The notes: generated from the sequence alone by a model not told the origin. Positions 17,745 to 27,641 are shown, numbered from the stretch's first letter. The stretch is 64,000 nucleotides of DNA from Chryseobacterium sp. 3008163 (GCF_003669035.1 NZ_CP033070.1:2294001-2358000); one strand, 5' to 3'. Program-made: numbers and translations.

Positions 17745-17804
17745 AAATATTGTTTTTATGAATCTTATCAAGCGTACGATCTTCTTTAAGATTTAGAATT
17801 AAAC

Positions 17805-17812
17805 TAAATTTG
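17805..17812 (+). promoter_or_regulatory. Putative -7 element for the truncated haemoglobin gene
   Basis: TAAATTTG matches TAnnTTTG, 36 bases before the ATG at 17849. Confidence 0.45.
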
Positions 17813-17848
17813 ATGTATAATTTTTAGTTCCAATTAAATACATCTGAA

Positions 17849-18229
17849 ATGAAAAATTTAGAATCGAGAGAAGATATAGAGTTGCTTGTTAATTCATTTT
17901 ACGATAAAGTGGTAAAGGATGAAACGATCGGTTTCTTCTTTAAAGACATTGTAAAAGTTGATTTTCAAAAGCATTTACCAAAAATGTATTCTTTCTGGGA
18001 AACTATTTTGTTCGGACAAATGAGCTATAAAGGAAATCCGATGGCAGTACATTTCCCGATCAACCAATTGGAAGCAATGGAAAAGCATCATTTTGCACAA
18101 TGGTTAAAACTGTGGAAACAAACTATTGAAGAAAATTTCACAGGTCAAAATGCTGATATGGCAATTACAAAGTCAGAAAACATCGCCAATCTGATGGCTT
18201 ACAAAATGGAAGTGGCGAGAAAACTTTAA
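17849..18229 (+). CDS. Group III truncated haemoglobin
   Basis: A 126-residue globin of the truncated 2-on-2 class. Features are LVNSFYDKVVKDETIGFFF near the N-terminus, FWETILFGQMSYKGNP, and KHHFAQWLKLW, where one His (about residue 75) should be the proximal haem ligand; the HF.xWL pattern fits group III (P). Members bind O2 or NO; physiological roles vary. The gene is convergent with the antiporter gene, with only 24 bp between the stops and no obvious hairpin. Confidence 0.9.
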   Translation: MKNLESREDIELLVNSFYDKVVKDETIGFFFKDIVKVDFQKHLPKMYSFWETILFGQMSYKGNPMAVHFPINQLEAMEKHHFAQWLKLWKQTIEENFTGQNADMAITKSENIANLMAYKMEVARKL

Positions 18230-18253
18230 GCGTTTCTGAATTCGGGTTAAAAA

Positions 18254-19324
18254 TTAAGGTACGATTACCGTAAAGATATAGGCTGCTAAATTCACTAAAA
18301 GAACTGTTCCGTATAAGACATTTGTTTTCCCCCTGCTTAAGGACAACATCACGATAAATACGGATAGGGTTAGAAGAATAATATCTTTCTTATCAAGCCC
18401 CAAAACCAAAGGAATATCATACATAATACTCACCGCAGAGATAGCCGGAATACTTAATCCGATACTTGCTAAAGCTGATCCTAAAGCTAAATTTAAACTC
18501 GACTGTATCTGATTATTTCTCGCCGCTCGTATGGCCGCAAGACCTTCCGGAAGCAATACAACTCCTGCAATAATAACTCCTACCAGAGACTTAGGCGCTC
18601 CCATACCCTGTACCACATCTTCGATTGTTTTTGAGAGGCCTTTTGCCAATAATACGACAATCACAAGGCAAATTACCAAAAATACAAAGCTGATAATAGT
18701 CTGCATTCTATTCGGAATAAAATACTCTTCTGCATTACCATCAGCGGGCACAAAATAACTTCTGTGTCTTACCGTCTGAACCATCAGAAAAACTCCGTAA
18801 ATCACAAGACAGGCAATTGATACAAAAACCAATTGTGCATTATTATAATAAGGTCCGTTGACGCTTGAAGTGAAATTGGGAAGAACTAATGTTATCACAA
18901 GAATTGAAACAATACTCACAAGATAAGTCGTTGCAGAAGTACGGGCAAAATACTGCTCGAAATACTTAACACCTCCTACCAGAATACAAATACCGATGAT
19001 ACCATTCAGAATAATCATTACAGCCGCAAAAACCGTATCTCGAGCTAAAGTAATTGCTTGGTCACCACCCGCAACCATCAGCGACACAATCAAGGCAACT
19101 TCTATAATCGTGATACAAAGCGCCAGAATAATTGTACCGTAAGGCTCTCCTACTTTATGTGCTACAACTTCAGCATGATGTACAGCAGAAAGCACACTTC
19201 CGGTTAACAAAATACCCGCAACAATGTCTGAAATTGTGCCAGTTCCCATCAATCCGGTGAAGTAATAGATTACCGCTAAGACAGGAAAAACATATGTGTA
19301 GTGTAAGAATTCTTTTAGCTTCAT
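18254..19324 (-). CDS. ChaA-like calcium/cation:proton antiporter
   Basis: A 356-residue integral membrane protein with about 11 hydrophobic helices. Two alpha-repeat motifs of the CaCA superfamily are clear: AHKVGEPYGTIILALCITIIEVALI (about 55-79) and AGVVLLPEGLAAIRAARNNQIQSSLNLALGSALASIGLSIP. The GEPxGT and acidic IE residues are typical of ChaA rather than YrbG. It should exchange Ca2+ or Na+/K+ for H+ at the inner membrane. It stands alone on this strand, with its start 66 bp from the DUF6122 gene end. Confidence 0.88.
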   Translation of the reverse strand: MKLKEFLHYTYVFPVLAVIYYFTGLMGTGTISDIVAGILLTGSVLSAVHHAEVVAHKVGEPYGTIILALCITIIEVALIVSLMVAGGDQAITLARDTVFAAVMIILNGIIGICILVGGVKYFEQYFARTSATTYLVSIVSILVITLVLPNFTSSVNGPYYNNAQLVFVSIACLVIYGVFLMVQTVRHRSYFVPADGNAEEYFIPNRMQTIISFVFLVICLVIVVLLAKGLSKTIEDVVQGMGAPKSLVGVIIAGVVLLPEGLAAIRAARNNQIQSSLNLALGSALASIGLSIPAISAVSIMYDIPLVLGLDKKDIILLTLSVFIVMLSLSRGKTNVLYGTVLLVNLAAYIFTVIVP

Positions 19325-19389
19325 AAGTGTCTCTAAAATACAAAAAATCTATGAAAACTCAATTATTAAAAGAAAATATTAATAATATT

Positions 19390-19728
19390 TTAATGACACC
19401 ATAGCTCAAAATCCTGAACATCTGTCAACATGTGAAACAGTAATCCGATGCCAATTATTCTTAAATTTCCTTTAAAAAACAACAGCAAAAAATACACCGC
19501 AATGGCATAATAAGAATGTAAAAAATGAAATCCAACGCTCATTCTGTTCGGATCAAAAACAGGATCCGCAAACAAATGATCAAGATCAACCAGCATTGTT
19601 GCCAAAAGAATTAAATACGTTTTTTTCCACTGACTACGATAAAAAACAAAGGCAATAATTGCAGGAAAGGCCAAATGCAGAAAGTAATGCGTACATGTTT
19701 TTAGGAGAGCAATTTCAGGAGGACACAT
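19390..19728 (-). CDS. DUF6122-like small membrane protein
   Basis: A 112-residue hydrophobic protein with three or four helices. TMLVDLDHLFADPVFDPNRMSVGFHFLHSYYA in the middle and HMLTDVQDF at the end carry conserved Asp and His residues like those of YdjM/metal-dependent membrane hydrolases; the arrangement is what I recall of DUF6122. It ends the minus-strand cluster that begins upstream at 23729, with only a 6-bp gap to the preceding gene. Function unknown. Confidence 0.75.
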   Translation of the reverse strand: MCPPEIALLKTCTHYFLHLAFPAIIAFVFYRSQWKKTYLILLATMLVDLDHLFADPVFDPNRMSVGFHFLHSYYAIAVYFLLLFFKGNLRIIGIGLLFHMLTDVQDFELWCH

Positions 19729-19734
19729 TTTGTT

Positions 19735-20958
19735 TTACCTTAGAATTAATGGATATTTTTCTTTTTTGAATTTAAATTTCAACGTATAATCCTGATTTTC
19801 ATTTCCATAGAAAAGATATTCAACGTCTTTAAAAATCGGATTATTTAAAGTTTTAAATGAAGAAAAAAGCAAAGGACTGTTTTTGATGAAAATATAGTTT
19901 TGATTTCTTTCACTCAATTTCACAACTTTTTGCGTAGATTTTATAGAAAGCTGATTCTTGCTTTTGCTAATCAAATTTGGCTGAAATGGAATTGCTGTAA
20001 ACTGATTTTGTGCATTAATCCATTTTTTTTGCTGGAAATAATTCCAGGTTTTATCGGGATTTGAAGTTTGAAGCAAAATTTCATAATTGGGTTGAACGAT
20101 TTTCTGATAACTGATTTTTTCAATTTCGTTAAATTGATCGTCGTAGCCATAACTGACAATCGTATCATTCACTTCCGCAAGATTTGCGCTCATTTTCAAA
20201 TGATTAATCGATGCAGAATCTGTACTATTTTCTTTAAAAACAGAACTTATTTTTTTAATATTTTCCGAATTCAATTCTACATTCAAAAACTGTGTTTCCT
20301 TATTTAAATCTGAAATCAATGATTCGAAATTGGAAGAATTCTGTTCATTTTTTATTTCAATTTCATCGTCTTTTAAATGAATTGAAAAGTTCTGGGTTCG
20401 CAATTCTGAAAAAAAAGAAACACTCCCCAAACCTTCACTTGTAAAAGAATCTGCATTCAAAACTTTATTTCTAAATTTTTGAAAAAATGGTTTTCCGATG
20501 TTTTTAAAATTTAAATCTGATGTTCCGACGATACATTTTCCACCTTCAATTTTTATAAAAAGCTGGTTATTTTTAAATAAATCTTTTCCATAAGATATGA
20601 TTTTTCGTTCTTTTAAAAATGTCGAAAACTTTACTTTATCGTTGATTTCAAAAATGGTATACCACTCAGAAATTTTAGTGTTTTTTAAATGAAAAATCTG
20701 AAGAAAGTCCGGAATTTTCAAACCCGAATCTGAAATGGAAATTTTCTTGTCATTTTTTTCACCCTCTTCAAACCATTTTGAAGGATGCATCAAAAAGCTG
20801 GAAATATATTGTCTTGTCGCTTTTTTAACATCGACTACAACCACAACATCTGCATTTTCGGGAATGTATTTTAAGTTTTTATCTTTATGGAAAAACAGAA
20901 AATAAACGCCAACCGAAAGCAGAACTGTGATAATAAGAGCAATATATTTTTTCTTCAT
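19735..20958 (-). CDS. Hypothetical membrane-anchored protein
   Basis: A 407-residue protein with an N-terminal signal anchor (KKKYIALIITVLLSVGVYFLFF) and a large hydrophilic extracytoplasmic part. The first mature segment, LKYIPENADVVVVVDVKKATRQYISSFL, resembles the start of the next protein upstream (KIPQNTAFYMEINGKQL) and of DUF4836-like proteins, which begin with a proline-containing phrase followed by a strand. No catalytic motif seen. It lies 32 bp after the 684-residue protein and is probably co-expressed. I do not recognise a function. Confidence 0.65.
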   Translation of the reverse strand: MKKKYIALIITVLLSVGVYFLFFHKDKNLKYIPENADVVVVVDVKKATRQYISSFLMHPSKWFEEGEKNDKKISISDSGLKIPDFLQIFHLKNTKISEWYTIFEINDKVKFSTFLKERKIISYGKDLFKNNQLFIKIEGGKCIVGTSDLNFKNIGKPFFQKFRNKVLNADSFTSEGLGSVSFFSELRTQNFSIHLKDDEIEIKNEQNSSNFESLISDLNKETQFLNVELNSENIKKISSVFKENSTDSASINHLKMSANLAEVNDTIVSYGYDDQFNEIEKISYQKIVQPNYEILLQTSNPDKTWNYFQQKKWINAQNQFTAIPFQPNLISKSKNQLSIKSTQKVVKLSERNQNYIFIKNSPLLFSSFKTLNNPIFKDVEYLFYGNENQDYTLKFKFKKEKYPLILR

Positions 20959-20990
20959 GAATTTCCTTTAAATTATCATAATCAAACTTC

Positions 20991-23045
20991 CTAAAGTGTC
21001 TGTGGCTTTTTATCCGCTTCCATATTTTTGAAAATTTCGTCAAACAAATCGAAGAAATACATTAAGCTGTTTTCCGAAGAATTTTTAATGTTATAATCCA
21101 TTTCTGTCTGAATGCTTTCCCCTTTCACTTCAGTTTTAAAATACACTTCACCCACATTTTTTCTTATCGAATTCAACGTTTTTTTCTCAGAAACTGTTTT
21201 GAATTCCTGCTCCAGACCAACCAATAGTTTTTGAATATCCAATCTTCCGGACAAAGGATATTTCGCAGAATCTTTCATCCATTTTGTTGAACTCGATGAC
21301 TGATTTTTCGCAGTCAGATTCTCTGTAGAACTTGTAAGATAAACAATTCCGTCTTTTACCGTAAAGTATAATTGATCAAGATATCCGTTGCTTTTGCCTT
21401 CTTTAAAAGTGTAGACATCTCCGTTTTTTGTGAACTTTTTAGCAAAATCTTTATTGGTCGTCAAAACATCAAAAACACGTTTCCAATAGCCTTCATTTTC
21501 TGTTGCAAAAGCAAATGTAAAATCAGGAACCATCACGTCTTTGGTCTTTTTCACTTCCTTTTCGTTATAATCATCATCGTAATCGTAGTCGGTGTAATCT
21601 ACTTTTTTAGATTTCAGTTCGTTCAAAACAAAAATTCCGTTTCCGGGTGCAATTTTAGCAATGGCTTCTTCATCCAGAACGATTTTCATGGTTTCCATCA
21701 TCAACTGAAGTTCTTTCTGATATTCTTTTTCTCCGGCGCCCTGGAAAAAGCTGTACATCATATCAAAAGTTTTGTATCCATTGACGTTCATTGCATAATA
21801 TCCTACACTTTTATCGCTAATTAAAGCGGTTAGTTTTTTGTTTTTCTTGCCTCTGTAAACATCAGAAATGCTTTTCTGAATGTCTGAATTTCTATGCTGA
21901 ATATTGTTGACAAGCCTTACTTTATCTTTGTCGAAATAAAGATTGTACGCAGAATTTGAATTGTACATTTTCTCAAGAAACTTTGTATACCCAACACGTC
22001 TGAACATCTTTCCGTATATACCTTCGTTCATGATTTTTCCGTAATCTGTGTATACAAAAACATCAGAATTAGCATCTCTGAAGCTCAACATTTCCTTCGG
22101 AACATCAAGCTCGTAATTTGAACTGAAATATCTATCAAAATTATTTTCTGCAAATTTCTTCACGATTTTAAATTTTTCCGATTGCAGCGAATCCAATTCT
22201 TTCTGATAATCTGTATCTAAAGGATAAGCTTCTGCTTCTGCATAATCATCCTGAGAGGTAGGCGGCGGAATTTGATCATAATCTTTCTGCTGATCAACTT
22301 TAGTTTCTACTTTGTCTGTAGGATATTTGTGGTGTTTTTCTAGATATTTAATGTCTTTTTGATATTTCAGAATATCGGAATTGTTTGATTTGATGTTTTC
22401 TTTTAAATATTTAATCTCATCTTTCAAATACTGAATTTCTTCTTTATAATCGAAAGGCTTTTCTTCTTCCTCATAAACTGCCGCAGCACTATCAACAACA
22501 GCAACGGCACTATCAACAACAACAGTGGTGCTGTCAGCTGCATCATAATCTGTCCAGCTATCTTTTGACGGTTTGTTGTAGTTGATCATCGTAAGATAGG
22601 CACGATTTCCGTTCCAGGCTACGAATGTATTGTCGTCAATATCGATGTAAGAATAGTTGCTTTTCTTAGAAACCTCCAGCCCTTTTTTCTTGGTTGAATT
22701 AATAAATTCCTGAAACTTTTCCTGATTATCAATAATAAAATGCGCATTATAGCTTTGAACAGAATCATTCAAGGTTCCGTAATGATATTGGGTTGCGTCA
22801 TATTTTATTCCCGTTTTGGAATAGTCGTTCCACGACGGTTTTTTGTCTTTGCCTTTATCTTTGGTGATTTCCTGCAAAAATGGGTTGAATCTTTCCCAAT
22901 CGATTTTTTTATTGAGCTGTTTGCCATTGATTTCCATGTAAAATGCAGTATTCTGCGGAATTTTCATGCTGTTTTGTGCAAAAACAACAATGAAACCTAA
23001 AAGCAAATAAGCTAAAGTCTGTGTTTTTAAAAGTAGAGATTTCAT
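20991..23045 (-). CDS. Hypothetical exported protein, DUF4836-like
   Basis: A 684-residue exported protein with a signal peptide (ending in VVFAQ, about residue 24). The N-terminal domain begins MKIPQNTAFYMEINGKQLNKK, reminiscent of DUF4836. Residues ~165-300 are a low-complexity and coiled-coil insert: a Val/Ala/Asp-Ser repeat (VVVDSAVAVVDSAAAV), then a heptad-like Lys/Glu stretch, then an acidic segment. The rest is a beta-rich domain ending in FDLFDEIFKNMEAD. Located between two other envelope proteins with 15-32 bp gaps, so it is likely part of an envelope complex or stress-related operon. Function unknown. Confidence 0.65.
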   Translation of the reverse strand: MKSLLLKTQTLAYLLLGFIVVFAQNSMKIPQNTAFYMEINGKQLNKKIDWERFNPFLQEITKDKGKDKKPSWNDYSKTGIKYDATQYHYGTLNDSVQSYNAHFIIDNQEKFQEFINSTKKKGLEVSKKSNYSYIDIDDNTFVAWNGNRAYLTMINYNKPSKDSWTDYDAADSTTVVVDSAVAVVDSAAAVYEEEEKPFDYKEEIQYLKDEIKYLKENIKSNNSDILKYQKDIKYLEKHHKYPTDKVETKVDQQKDYDQIPPPTSQDDYAEAEAYPLDTDYQKELDSLQSEKFKIVKKFAENNFDRYFSSNYELDVPKEMLSFRDANSDVFVYTDYGKIMNEGIYGKMFRRVGYTKFLEKMYNSNSAYNLYFDKDKVRLVNNIQHRNSDIQKSISDVYRGKKNKKLTALISDKSVGYYAMNVNGYKTFDMMYSFFQGAGEKEYQKELQLMMETMKIVLDEEAIAKIAPGNGIFVLNELKSKKVDYTDYDYDDDYNEKEVKKTKDVMVPDFTFAFATENEGYWKRVFDVLTTNKDFAKKFTKNGDVYTFKEGKSNGYLDQLYFTVKDGIVYLTSSTENLTAKNQSSSSTKWMKDSAKYPLSGRLDIQKLLVGLEQEFKTVSEKKTLNSIRKNVGEVYFKTEVKGESIQTEMDYNIKNSSENSLMYFFDLFDEIFKNMEADKKPQTL

Positions 23046-23060
23046 ATATAATTTGTGGAA

Positions 23061-23729
23061 TTACTGGAATAAAATAGTGTTTTGAGTCTGCTTTTTCTGA
23101 AGGATAAAATCTAAAATATTACCCTCAAGCTTCATCGCTTTTTTGTTGGGCGAAAGCTGATACGAATTATTAGACTGAGATTTCACTGTATTTTCAAACT
23201 GCAGAACAGAGGTATATTTAGCATTATTAAAAACTTCTTTGTCGGCTGCACTCAGTTTGTCATAATCACTTTTGAAGGTGTTGATTTTATTTCTGGTAAA
23301 AGATTTTTTTTGTGGATTGTTACTGTAAATATTGGTCGGAATCATTTTGCCTAAAATATTTTTGGCTTTCAGTTGTTCTAAACCAGCGTTGACGTTTTCA
23401 ATTTTCTTGAAATTACAGCTCAGTTTAATGATGTAATTATCAAAATCCATCGAAGTTTTCACATTTGAAATCCCTGGAACGGTTTTAAAAATTCTTGCAG
23501 CTTCATTGATTTTAGCTTCAATTTCACCTTTTTTCGGAACTTTTTTGCCGTTTATGGTTTCCATTTTTGAAATGGATGCCAATCTGGTTTTGCTTTTACT
23601 GGCATTCAGGATAAGCGAGTACTCACCGCTTCCGTCAGCTTTCACATTGACTTTATCTAAAATATCAAAACAGCTTGTCAGCAATAAAATAGGAAGCAAA
23701 AACAGCAACCGCTTGAGAAAAATTTTCAT
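23061..23729 (-). CDS. Hypothetical lipoprotein
   Basis: A 222-residue lipoprotein: MKIFLKRLLFLLPILLLTSC with the lipobox LLTSC and Cys20. The mature part starts with VNVKADGSGEYSLILNASKS, a pattern seen in small beta-rich lipoproteins of the LppM-like type (transmembrane/lipid-binding domains with DGSG turns); this is only a resemblance. It is the third of three envelope genes in a tight array (gaps of 15 and 32 bp), with the DNA-glycosylase gene 13 bp upstream. Confidence 0.65.
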   Translation of the reverse strand: MKIFLKRLLFLLPILLLTSCFDILDKVNVKADGSGEYSLILNASKSKTRLASISKMETINGKKVPKKGEIEAKINEAARIFKTVPGISNVKTSMDFDNYIIKLSCNFKKIENVNAGLEQLKAKNILGKMIPTNIYSNNPQKKSFTRNKINTFKSDYDKLSAADKEVFNNAKYTSVLQFENTVKSQSNNSYQLSPNKKAMKLEGNILDFILQKKQTQNTILFQ

Positions 23730-23742
23730 AATCTAGTTTATT

Positions 23743-24462
23743 TTAAATTCTGCCTTTCAAATAATCTTGCCTTACCTCTTCATCCAACTTTTCTATGGCA
23801 TATCTGAGGCAGGTTCTTGGCATTTCTTTGTAATATTTGTTTAGATAATCTATGAGTTCCGCTTCATTTTTGTTGCCCATCTCCCGTAAAAGCCATCCGT
23901 TGGCTTTGTGCATTAAGTCGTGTGGATGATGTAAATTTTGAGTTACAAATTCTTTAGTTAATTCAAAAGAACCTTTTTTCACATAATACATCGTTCCTAC
24001 AACGGCAATTCTTTTATGCCACATTTGGTCAGATTTTGAAAGCTCTTTTAAAAGGTTTTCTTTCTGATTTTCAAACGCATATCGACCTAAAACCTTATAA
24101 CAGCTCGTGTCCACCAGATCCCAATTATTGATATGCGGAAGATGACTGAGATAAAATTTAACAACCTCATCTTTTACAGCCTGGTCTTTTGTTTTTTCAA
24201 ATTTAGAAATCAGCATCAGCAGGGCTGTGAGTCGATGCTCGTGATAAGGTGAAGAAAGCAATTCGCTTAATTCTTTTAAACTAATTTTTGAATAAAATTC
24301 TTTGGCGACAGACCGTTGATCTGGAACTGTTACACCTAAAAATAAATCTCCTTCGCCATATTCTCCTTTTCCTGTCTTAAAAAATTTAGGAAAAAAAGCT
24401 GCTTTCTCCGGAATGGATAAAACAGCCAGTGATTCTTTGATCTCTTTAAGCATTGTACTCAT
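23743..24462 (-). CDS. AlkD-like DNA alkylation repair enzyme
   Basis: A 239-residue HEAT-like repeat protein of the AlkC/AlkD family (PF08713), which excises alkylated bases. Recognisable elements are VTVPDQRSVAKEFY, HINNWDLVDTSCYKVLGRY with the WDxxD catalytic-region motif, and MWHKRIAVVGTMYYVKKG. Length matches AlkD. The start lies 14 bp after the antiporter gene's stop, in a long minus-strand run that begins with hflX. Confidence 0.92.
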   Translation of the reverse strand: MSTMLKEIKESLAVLSIPEKAAFFPKFFKTGKGEYGEGDLFLGVTVPDQRSVAKEFYSKISLKELSELLSSPYHEHRLTALLMLISKFEKTKDQAVKDEVVKFYLSHLPHINNWDLVDTSCYKVLGRYAFENQKENLLKELSKSDQMWHKRIAVVGTMYYVKKGSFELTKEFVTQNLHHPHDLMHKANGWLLREMGNKNEAELIDYLNKYYKEMPRTCLRYAIEKLDEEVRQDYLKGRI

Positions 24463-24476
24463 TGATTAACAATCGA

Positions 24477-25763
24477 TTAATGACTTTCTTCTAAAGCTAT
24501 ACTTTCTAACTCTTTTTCTTCATCAGCAATCCTTTTTGGATTGGCAACTTTTGCAATCGTAAGTCCCTGAACAATAATAGAAAACACAACCACACAGTAA
24601 GTGATACTTAAAATAGCATTGCTGTACTCATTTTTCGGGATAGACATAGCCAAAGCAATGGAAACACCGCCACGAATACCTCCCCAAAATAAGACTTTTA
24701 TCGTCTGCGGACTAAACCTCGTTCTGAAAGACATAAATTTTGTAGGTCCCCAAATTGAAATAAACCTTGCCACCAAAACTACCACAATTGCCAATAATCC
24801 AGGAATTACATAATGGTTTAAATTTTTAATCATCAACAATTCAAACCCGATGAAAAGGAACAGAACGGCATTCAGAATTTCATCAATAAGTTCCCAGAAT
24901 TTAATCAAATAATCCTGAGTGACCGATTTCATTTTAAATTTAACATTAAAATTCCCCATGAATAATCCGGCAGCAACCATCGTCAACGGTCCGGAAACAT
25001 GCATCTGTCTTGCTACAAGATAACCGCCCATTACAACAGCCAATGTCACCAAAACTGAAATAATATAATCATCGACTTCACGCATTAACCTTGAAGTTAT
25101 CCAACCTAAAAGAACACCTAAGAGCAGTCCGCCACCAGCTTCTTTCATTAATAAAATCGTAATATTTTCTATTCCCAAATCTACCTCACTTCCTATTGCA
25201 AGTTGCAACACTACTGTAAAAACTACAACTGCCATACCATCGTTAAATAATGATTCCCCAGCAATTTTTGTTTCTAATGATTTTGAAATATTAGCTTGTT
25301 TTAAAACACTTAAAACCGCAACCGGATCTGTAGGAGAAATCAATGCTCCAAACACCAGACAGTAAATGAAAGGAATTTTTAAACCAACCAAAGGCAACAA
25401 ATAGAACATTCCAAAACCTACGATAAAGGTTGAAATGATGACACCTGCCGTAGAAAATATGAGGACAGGCCGGAACTGTTCTTTTAAATCATTAATATTA
25501 ATATGAATTCCTCCGGCGAAAAGAAGAAAATTCAGCATCGCTCCCATCAAAACTTCAGTAAAGTCGATACTGTTCATCAAATCATTCAGATGACCGAATG
25601 TTTTTGGAAGGAAATCTTTACCAAATAAAACCAAAATGATAGATACCACAATGGCAATAACCATAATCCCGATGGTGCTCGGAAGTTTCAAAAATCTGTA
25701 GTTGATATATGCAAAAATGGATGCCAGTACGATGAGCGCTGAAAATGAATAATATAATTCCAA
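24477..25763 (-). CDS. CPA1 family Na+/H+ antiporter
   Basis: A 428-residue membrane protein with about 12 transmembrane helices. CPA1 signatures are present: GALISPTDPVAVLSVLK (about 145-160), AGESLFNDGMAVVVF with the conserved ND pair, and WGGIRGGVSIALAMSIP. It should exchange Na+ or K+ for H+ and help control pH. Gaps of 10 bp to the DUF4919 gene and 14 bp to the AlkD-like gene imply co-transcription, without an evident functional link. Confidence 0.93.
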   Translation of the reverse strand: MELYYSFSALIVLASIFAYINYRFLKLPSTIGIMVIAIVVSIILVLFGKDFLPKTFGHLNDLMNSIDFTEVLMGAMLNFLLFAGGIHININDLKEQFRPVLIFSTAGVIISTFIVGFGMFYLLPLVGLKIPFIYCLVFGALISPTDPVAVLSVLKQANISKSLETKIAGESLFNDGMAVVVFTVVLQLAIGSEVDLGIENITILLMKEAGGGLLLGVLLGWITSRLMREVDDYIISVLVTLAVVMGGYLVARQMHVSGPLTMVAAGLFMGNFNVKFKMKSVTQDYLIKFWELIDEILNAVLFLFIGFELLMIKNLNHYVIPGLLAIVVVLVARFISIWGPTKFMSFRTRFSPQTIKVLFWGGIRGGVSIALAMSIPKNEYSNAILSITYCVVVFSIIVQGLTIAKVANPKRIADEEKELESIALEESH

Positions 25764-25773
25764 TGAATTTGTT

Positions 25774-26409
25774 TTAAAAAATTAAGTCTAAATAAAGTAC
25801 TTTGATATAAATTTTGATGTCTCCTTTTTCCCAAACGTCAACCACGCCATCTTGCAAAGTTTTGGACCCCCGTGTGTAATCCTGATCAATATTCATCACA
25901 TTAAGAAAGATATATTCATCCCCAACGCTGTTCACTTTAAATGCGGTTTTCTCTGATTTTCCGTCTCCGGAACTTTTAATAGCATCGGTAAGAAGCCTTA
26001 ACTGTGAAATATGATGCGAAAAATTGCTTACATCTTTCTTCTGGTCATAAGAACGAAGCAGAATGAGAATGACATCGAGATTGGTAGGATCTTTTGCATA
26101 AAGAATTTTCCCAAGTCTGATGCATTCTTCAAAATTACCGCTTTTAAAAGCTTCCGCTAAACCTTTGAACTCGTCTCCCACTTGAGAAACTTTATCTTTT
26201 CTGAAATTTCTCCCGTAGTACAGATGTTGTGCTTCTATACTGTCGAGTGATTTTGGAAGCCCTTTAAATTTAAAAATAAGCTTTTCGTAATTGTAAGGCG
26301 AATTGGGATTACTGAGATTCTTCTCAATACTCTTCATATCGAATTTTGCCTTTTGGCTAAACCCAAAAAACGGAAGAATAAGGAGAAAGAATAAGATTCT
26401 GTAATTCAT
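25774..26409 (-). CDS. DUF4919 domain exported protein
   Basis: A 211-residue protein with a signal peptide (MNYRILFFLLILPFFGFSQ). The body has a helical TPR-like segment: LDSIEAQHLYYGRNFRKD and FEECIRLGKILYAKDPTNLDVILILLRSYD, which I recall as DUF4919. The start shares one base with the hflX stop, so translation is coupled. Function unknown. Confidence 0.78.
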   Translation of the reverse strand: MNYRILFFLLILPFFGFSQKAKFDMKSIEKNLSNPNSPYNYEKLIFKFKGLPKSLDSIEAQHLYYGRNFRKDKVSQVGDEFKGLAEAFKSGNFEECIRLGKILYAKDPTNLDVILILLRSYDQKKDVSNFSHHISQLRLLTDAIKSSGDGKSEKTAFKVNSVGDEYIFLNVMNIDQDYTRGSKTLQDGVVDVWEKGDIKIYIKVLYLDLIF

Positions 26410-27641
26410 TAATCTTCTTTTTCTGATGCTTCGTCTTCGTCGTTATCAAAATATTCGAAAAGAAAATCGTTGTACGGGAATCTTGAAATATGAATCGTCA
26501 TAATCTCATCGTAAATCAATTTTTTCATTTCAGGGAAATTTTCTTTCGTCAAAGCGGAAATGAAAACTGCAGGATGTTTAGATTTATTCATCCACGTTCT
26601 TTTCCATTCTTCCAAAGAAACATTTTTGTTTGAACCCGGTGTAAGATCGTCTTCGTCTTTTTTCTCATAACTGAAATCATCAATTTTGTTGAAAACCATG
26701 ATCATCGGTTTTTGATGCGCATTGATTTCCATTAAAATCTGATTTACAGATTCGATATGATCTTCAAAACTTTCGTGAGAAATATCAACCACATGAATCA
26801 ACAAGTCAGCTTCTCTTACCTCATCCAAAGTAGATTTAAACGACTCTACCAACTGAGTCGGCAATTTTCTGATGAAACCTACTGTATCCGTCAAAAGGAA
26901 AGGTAAATTTCCAATTACTACCTTTCTTACCGTCGTATCCAATGTTGCAAAAAGTTTATTTTCCGCAAAAACATCAGATTTAGAAATAGCATTCATCAAC
27001 GTAGACTTTCCTACGTTGGTATAACCTACCAAAGCCGCACGAACAACCTTACCACGGTTGGTACGCTGGGTAGCCATTTGTTTGTCAATGACCTTCAGTT
27101 TATCTTTCAACAATGAGATTCTGTCACGGATGATCCTTCTATCCGTTTCAATCTCCGTTTCACCGGGACCACGCATCCCAATTCCCCCTTTTTGCTTATC
27201 TAAGTGAGACCACATTTTGCTTAATCTAGGCAGTAAATATTGGTATTGCGCCAATTCTACCTGCGTTCTTGCATAAGAAGTCTGGGCTCTTTGGGCAAAA
27301 ATATCAAGGATAAGATTAGTTCTGTCGAGGATTTTTACTTCAATTTCTTTTTCAAGATTTTTAAGCTGAGAAGGTGACAATTCATCATCAAAAATGATGG
27401 TTCCTATCTCATTTTCTTTTACATATTCCTTTATTTCCTGAGCTTTTCCGCTCCCTACAAAAGTTTTGGGGTCTGGCTGAGTTAAATTCTGAGTAAAGCG
27501 TCTGTCTACCGTAGCGCCTGCCGTTAGAGCTAAAAACTCCAGCTCATCCATATATTCCTGTAACTTATCAGCATCTTGATTCTGTGTGACAACGCCCACC
27601 AAAACTGCCCTTTCGTAATTATGTTGTTTCTTTTCTAACAT
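26409..27641 (-). CDS. hflX: Ribosome-associated GTPase HflX
   Basis: A 410-residue HflX. N-terminal domain with VDRRFTQNLTQPDPKTFVGSGK, glycine-rich GMRGPGETEIETDRR in the linker, then the GTPase domain with G1 GYTNVGKST (about 203-211), G3 DTVGF, and G4 NKID. HflX binds the 50S subunit and splits stalled or heat-damaged ribosomes. First gene of a long minus-strand run, with downstream genes separated by a 1-bp overlap and gaps of 10-15 bp; distal genes may also have internal promoters. Confidence 0.96.
   Translation of the reverse strand: MLEKKQHNYERAVLVGVVTQNQDADKLQEYMDELEFLALTAGATVDRRFTQNLTQPDPKTFVGSGKAQEIKEYVKENEIGTIIFDDELSPSQLKNLEKEIEVKILDRTNLILDIFAQRAQTSYARTQVELAQYQYLLPRLSKMWSHLDKQKGGIGMRGPGETEIETDRRIIRDRISLLKDKLKVIDKQMATQRTNRGKVVRAALVGYTNVGKSTLMNAISKSDVFAENKLFATLDTTVRKVVIGNLPFLLTDTVGFIRKLPTQLVESFKSTLDEVREADLLIHVVDISHESFEDHIESVNQILMEINAHQKPMIMVFNKIDDFSYEKKDEDDLTPGSNKNVSLEEWKRTWMNKSKHPAVFISALTKENFPEMKKLIYDEIMTIHISRFPYNDFLFEYFDNDEDEASEKED

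Noticed and set aside
21372..21824. Plus-strand open frame of 150 codons
   Set aside because: Lies entirely opposite the 684-residue exported protein gene, has Phe/Ile-rich mirror composition and no start context or family.
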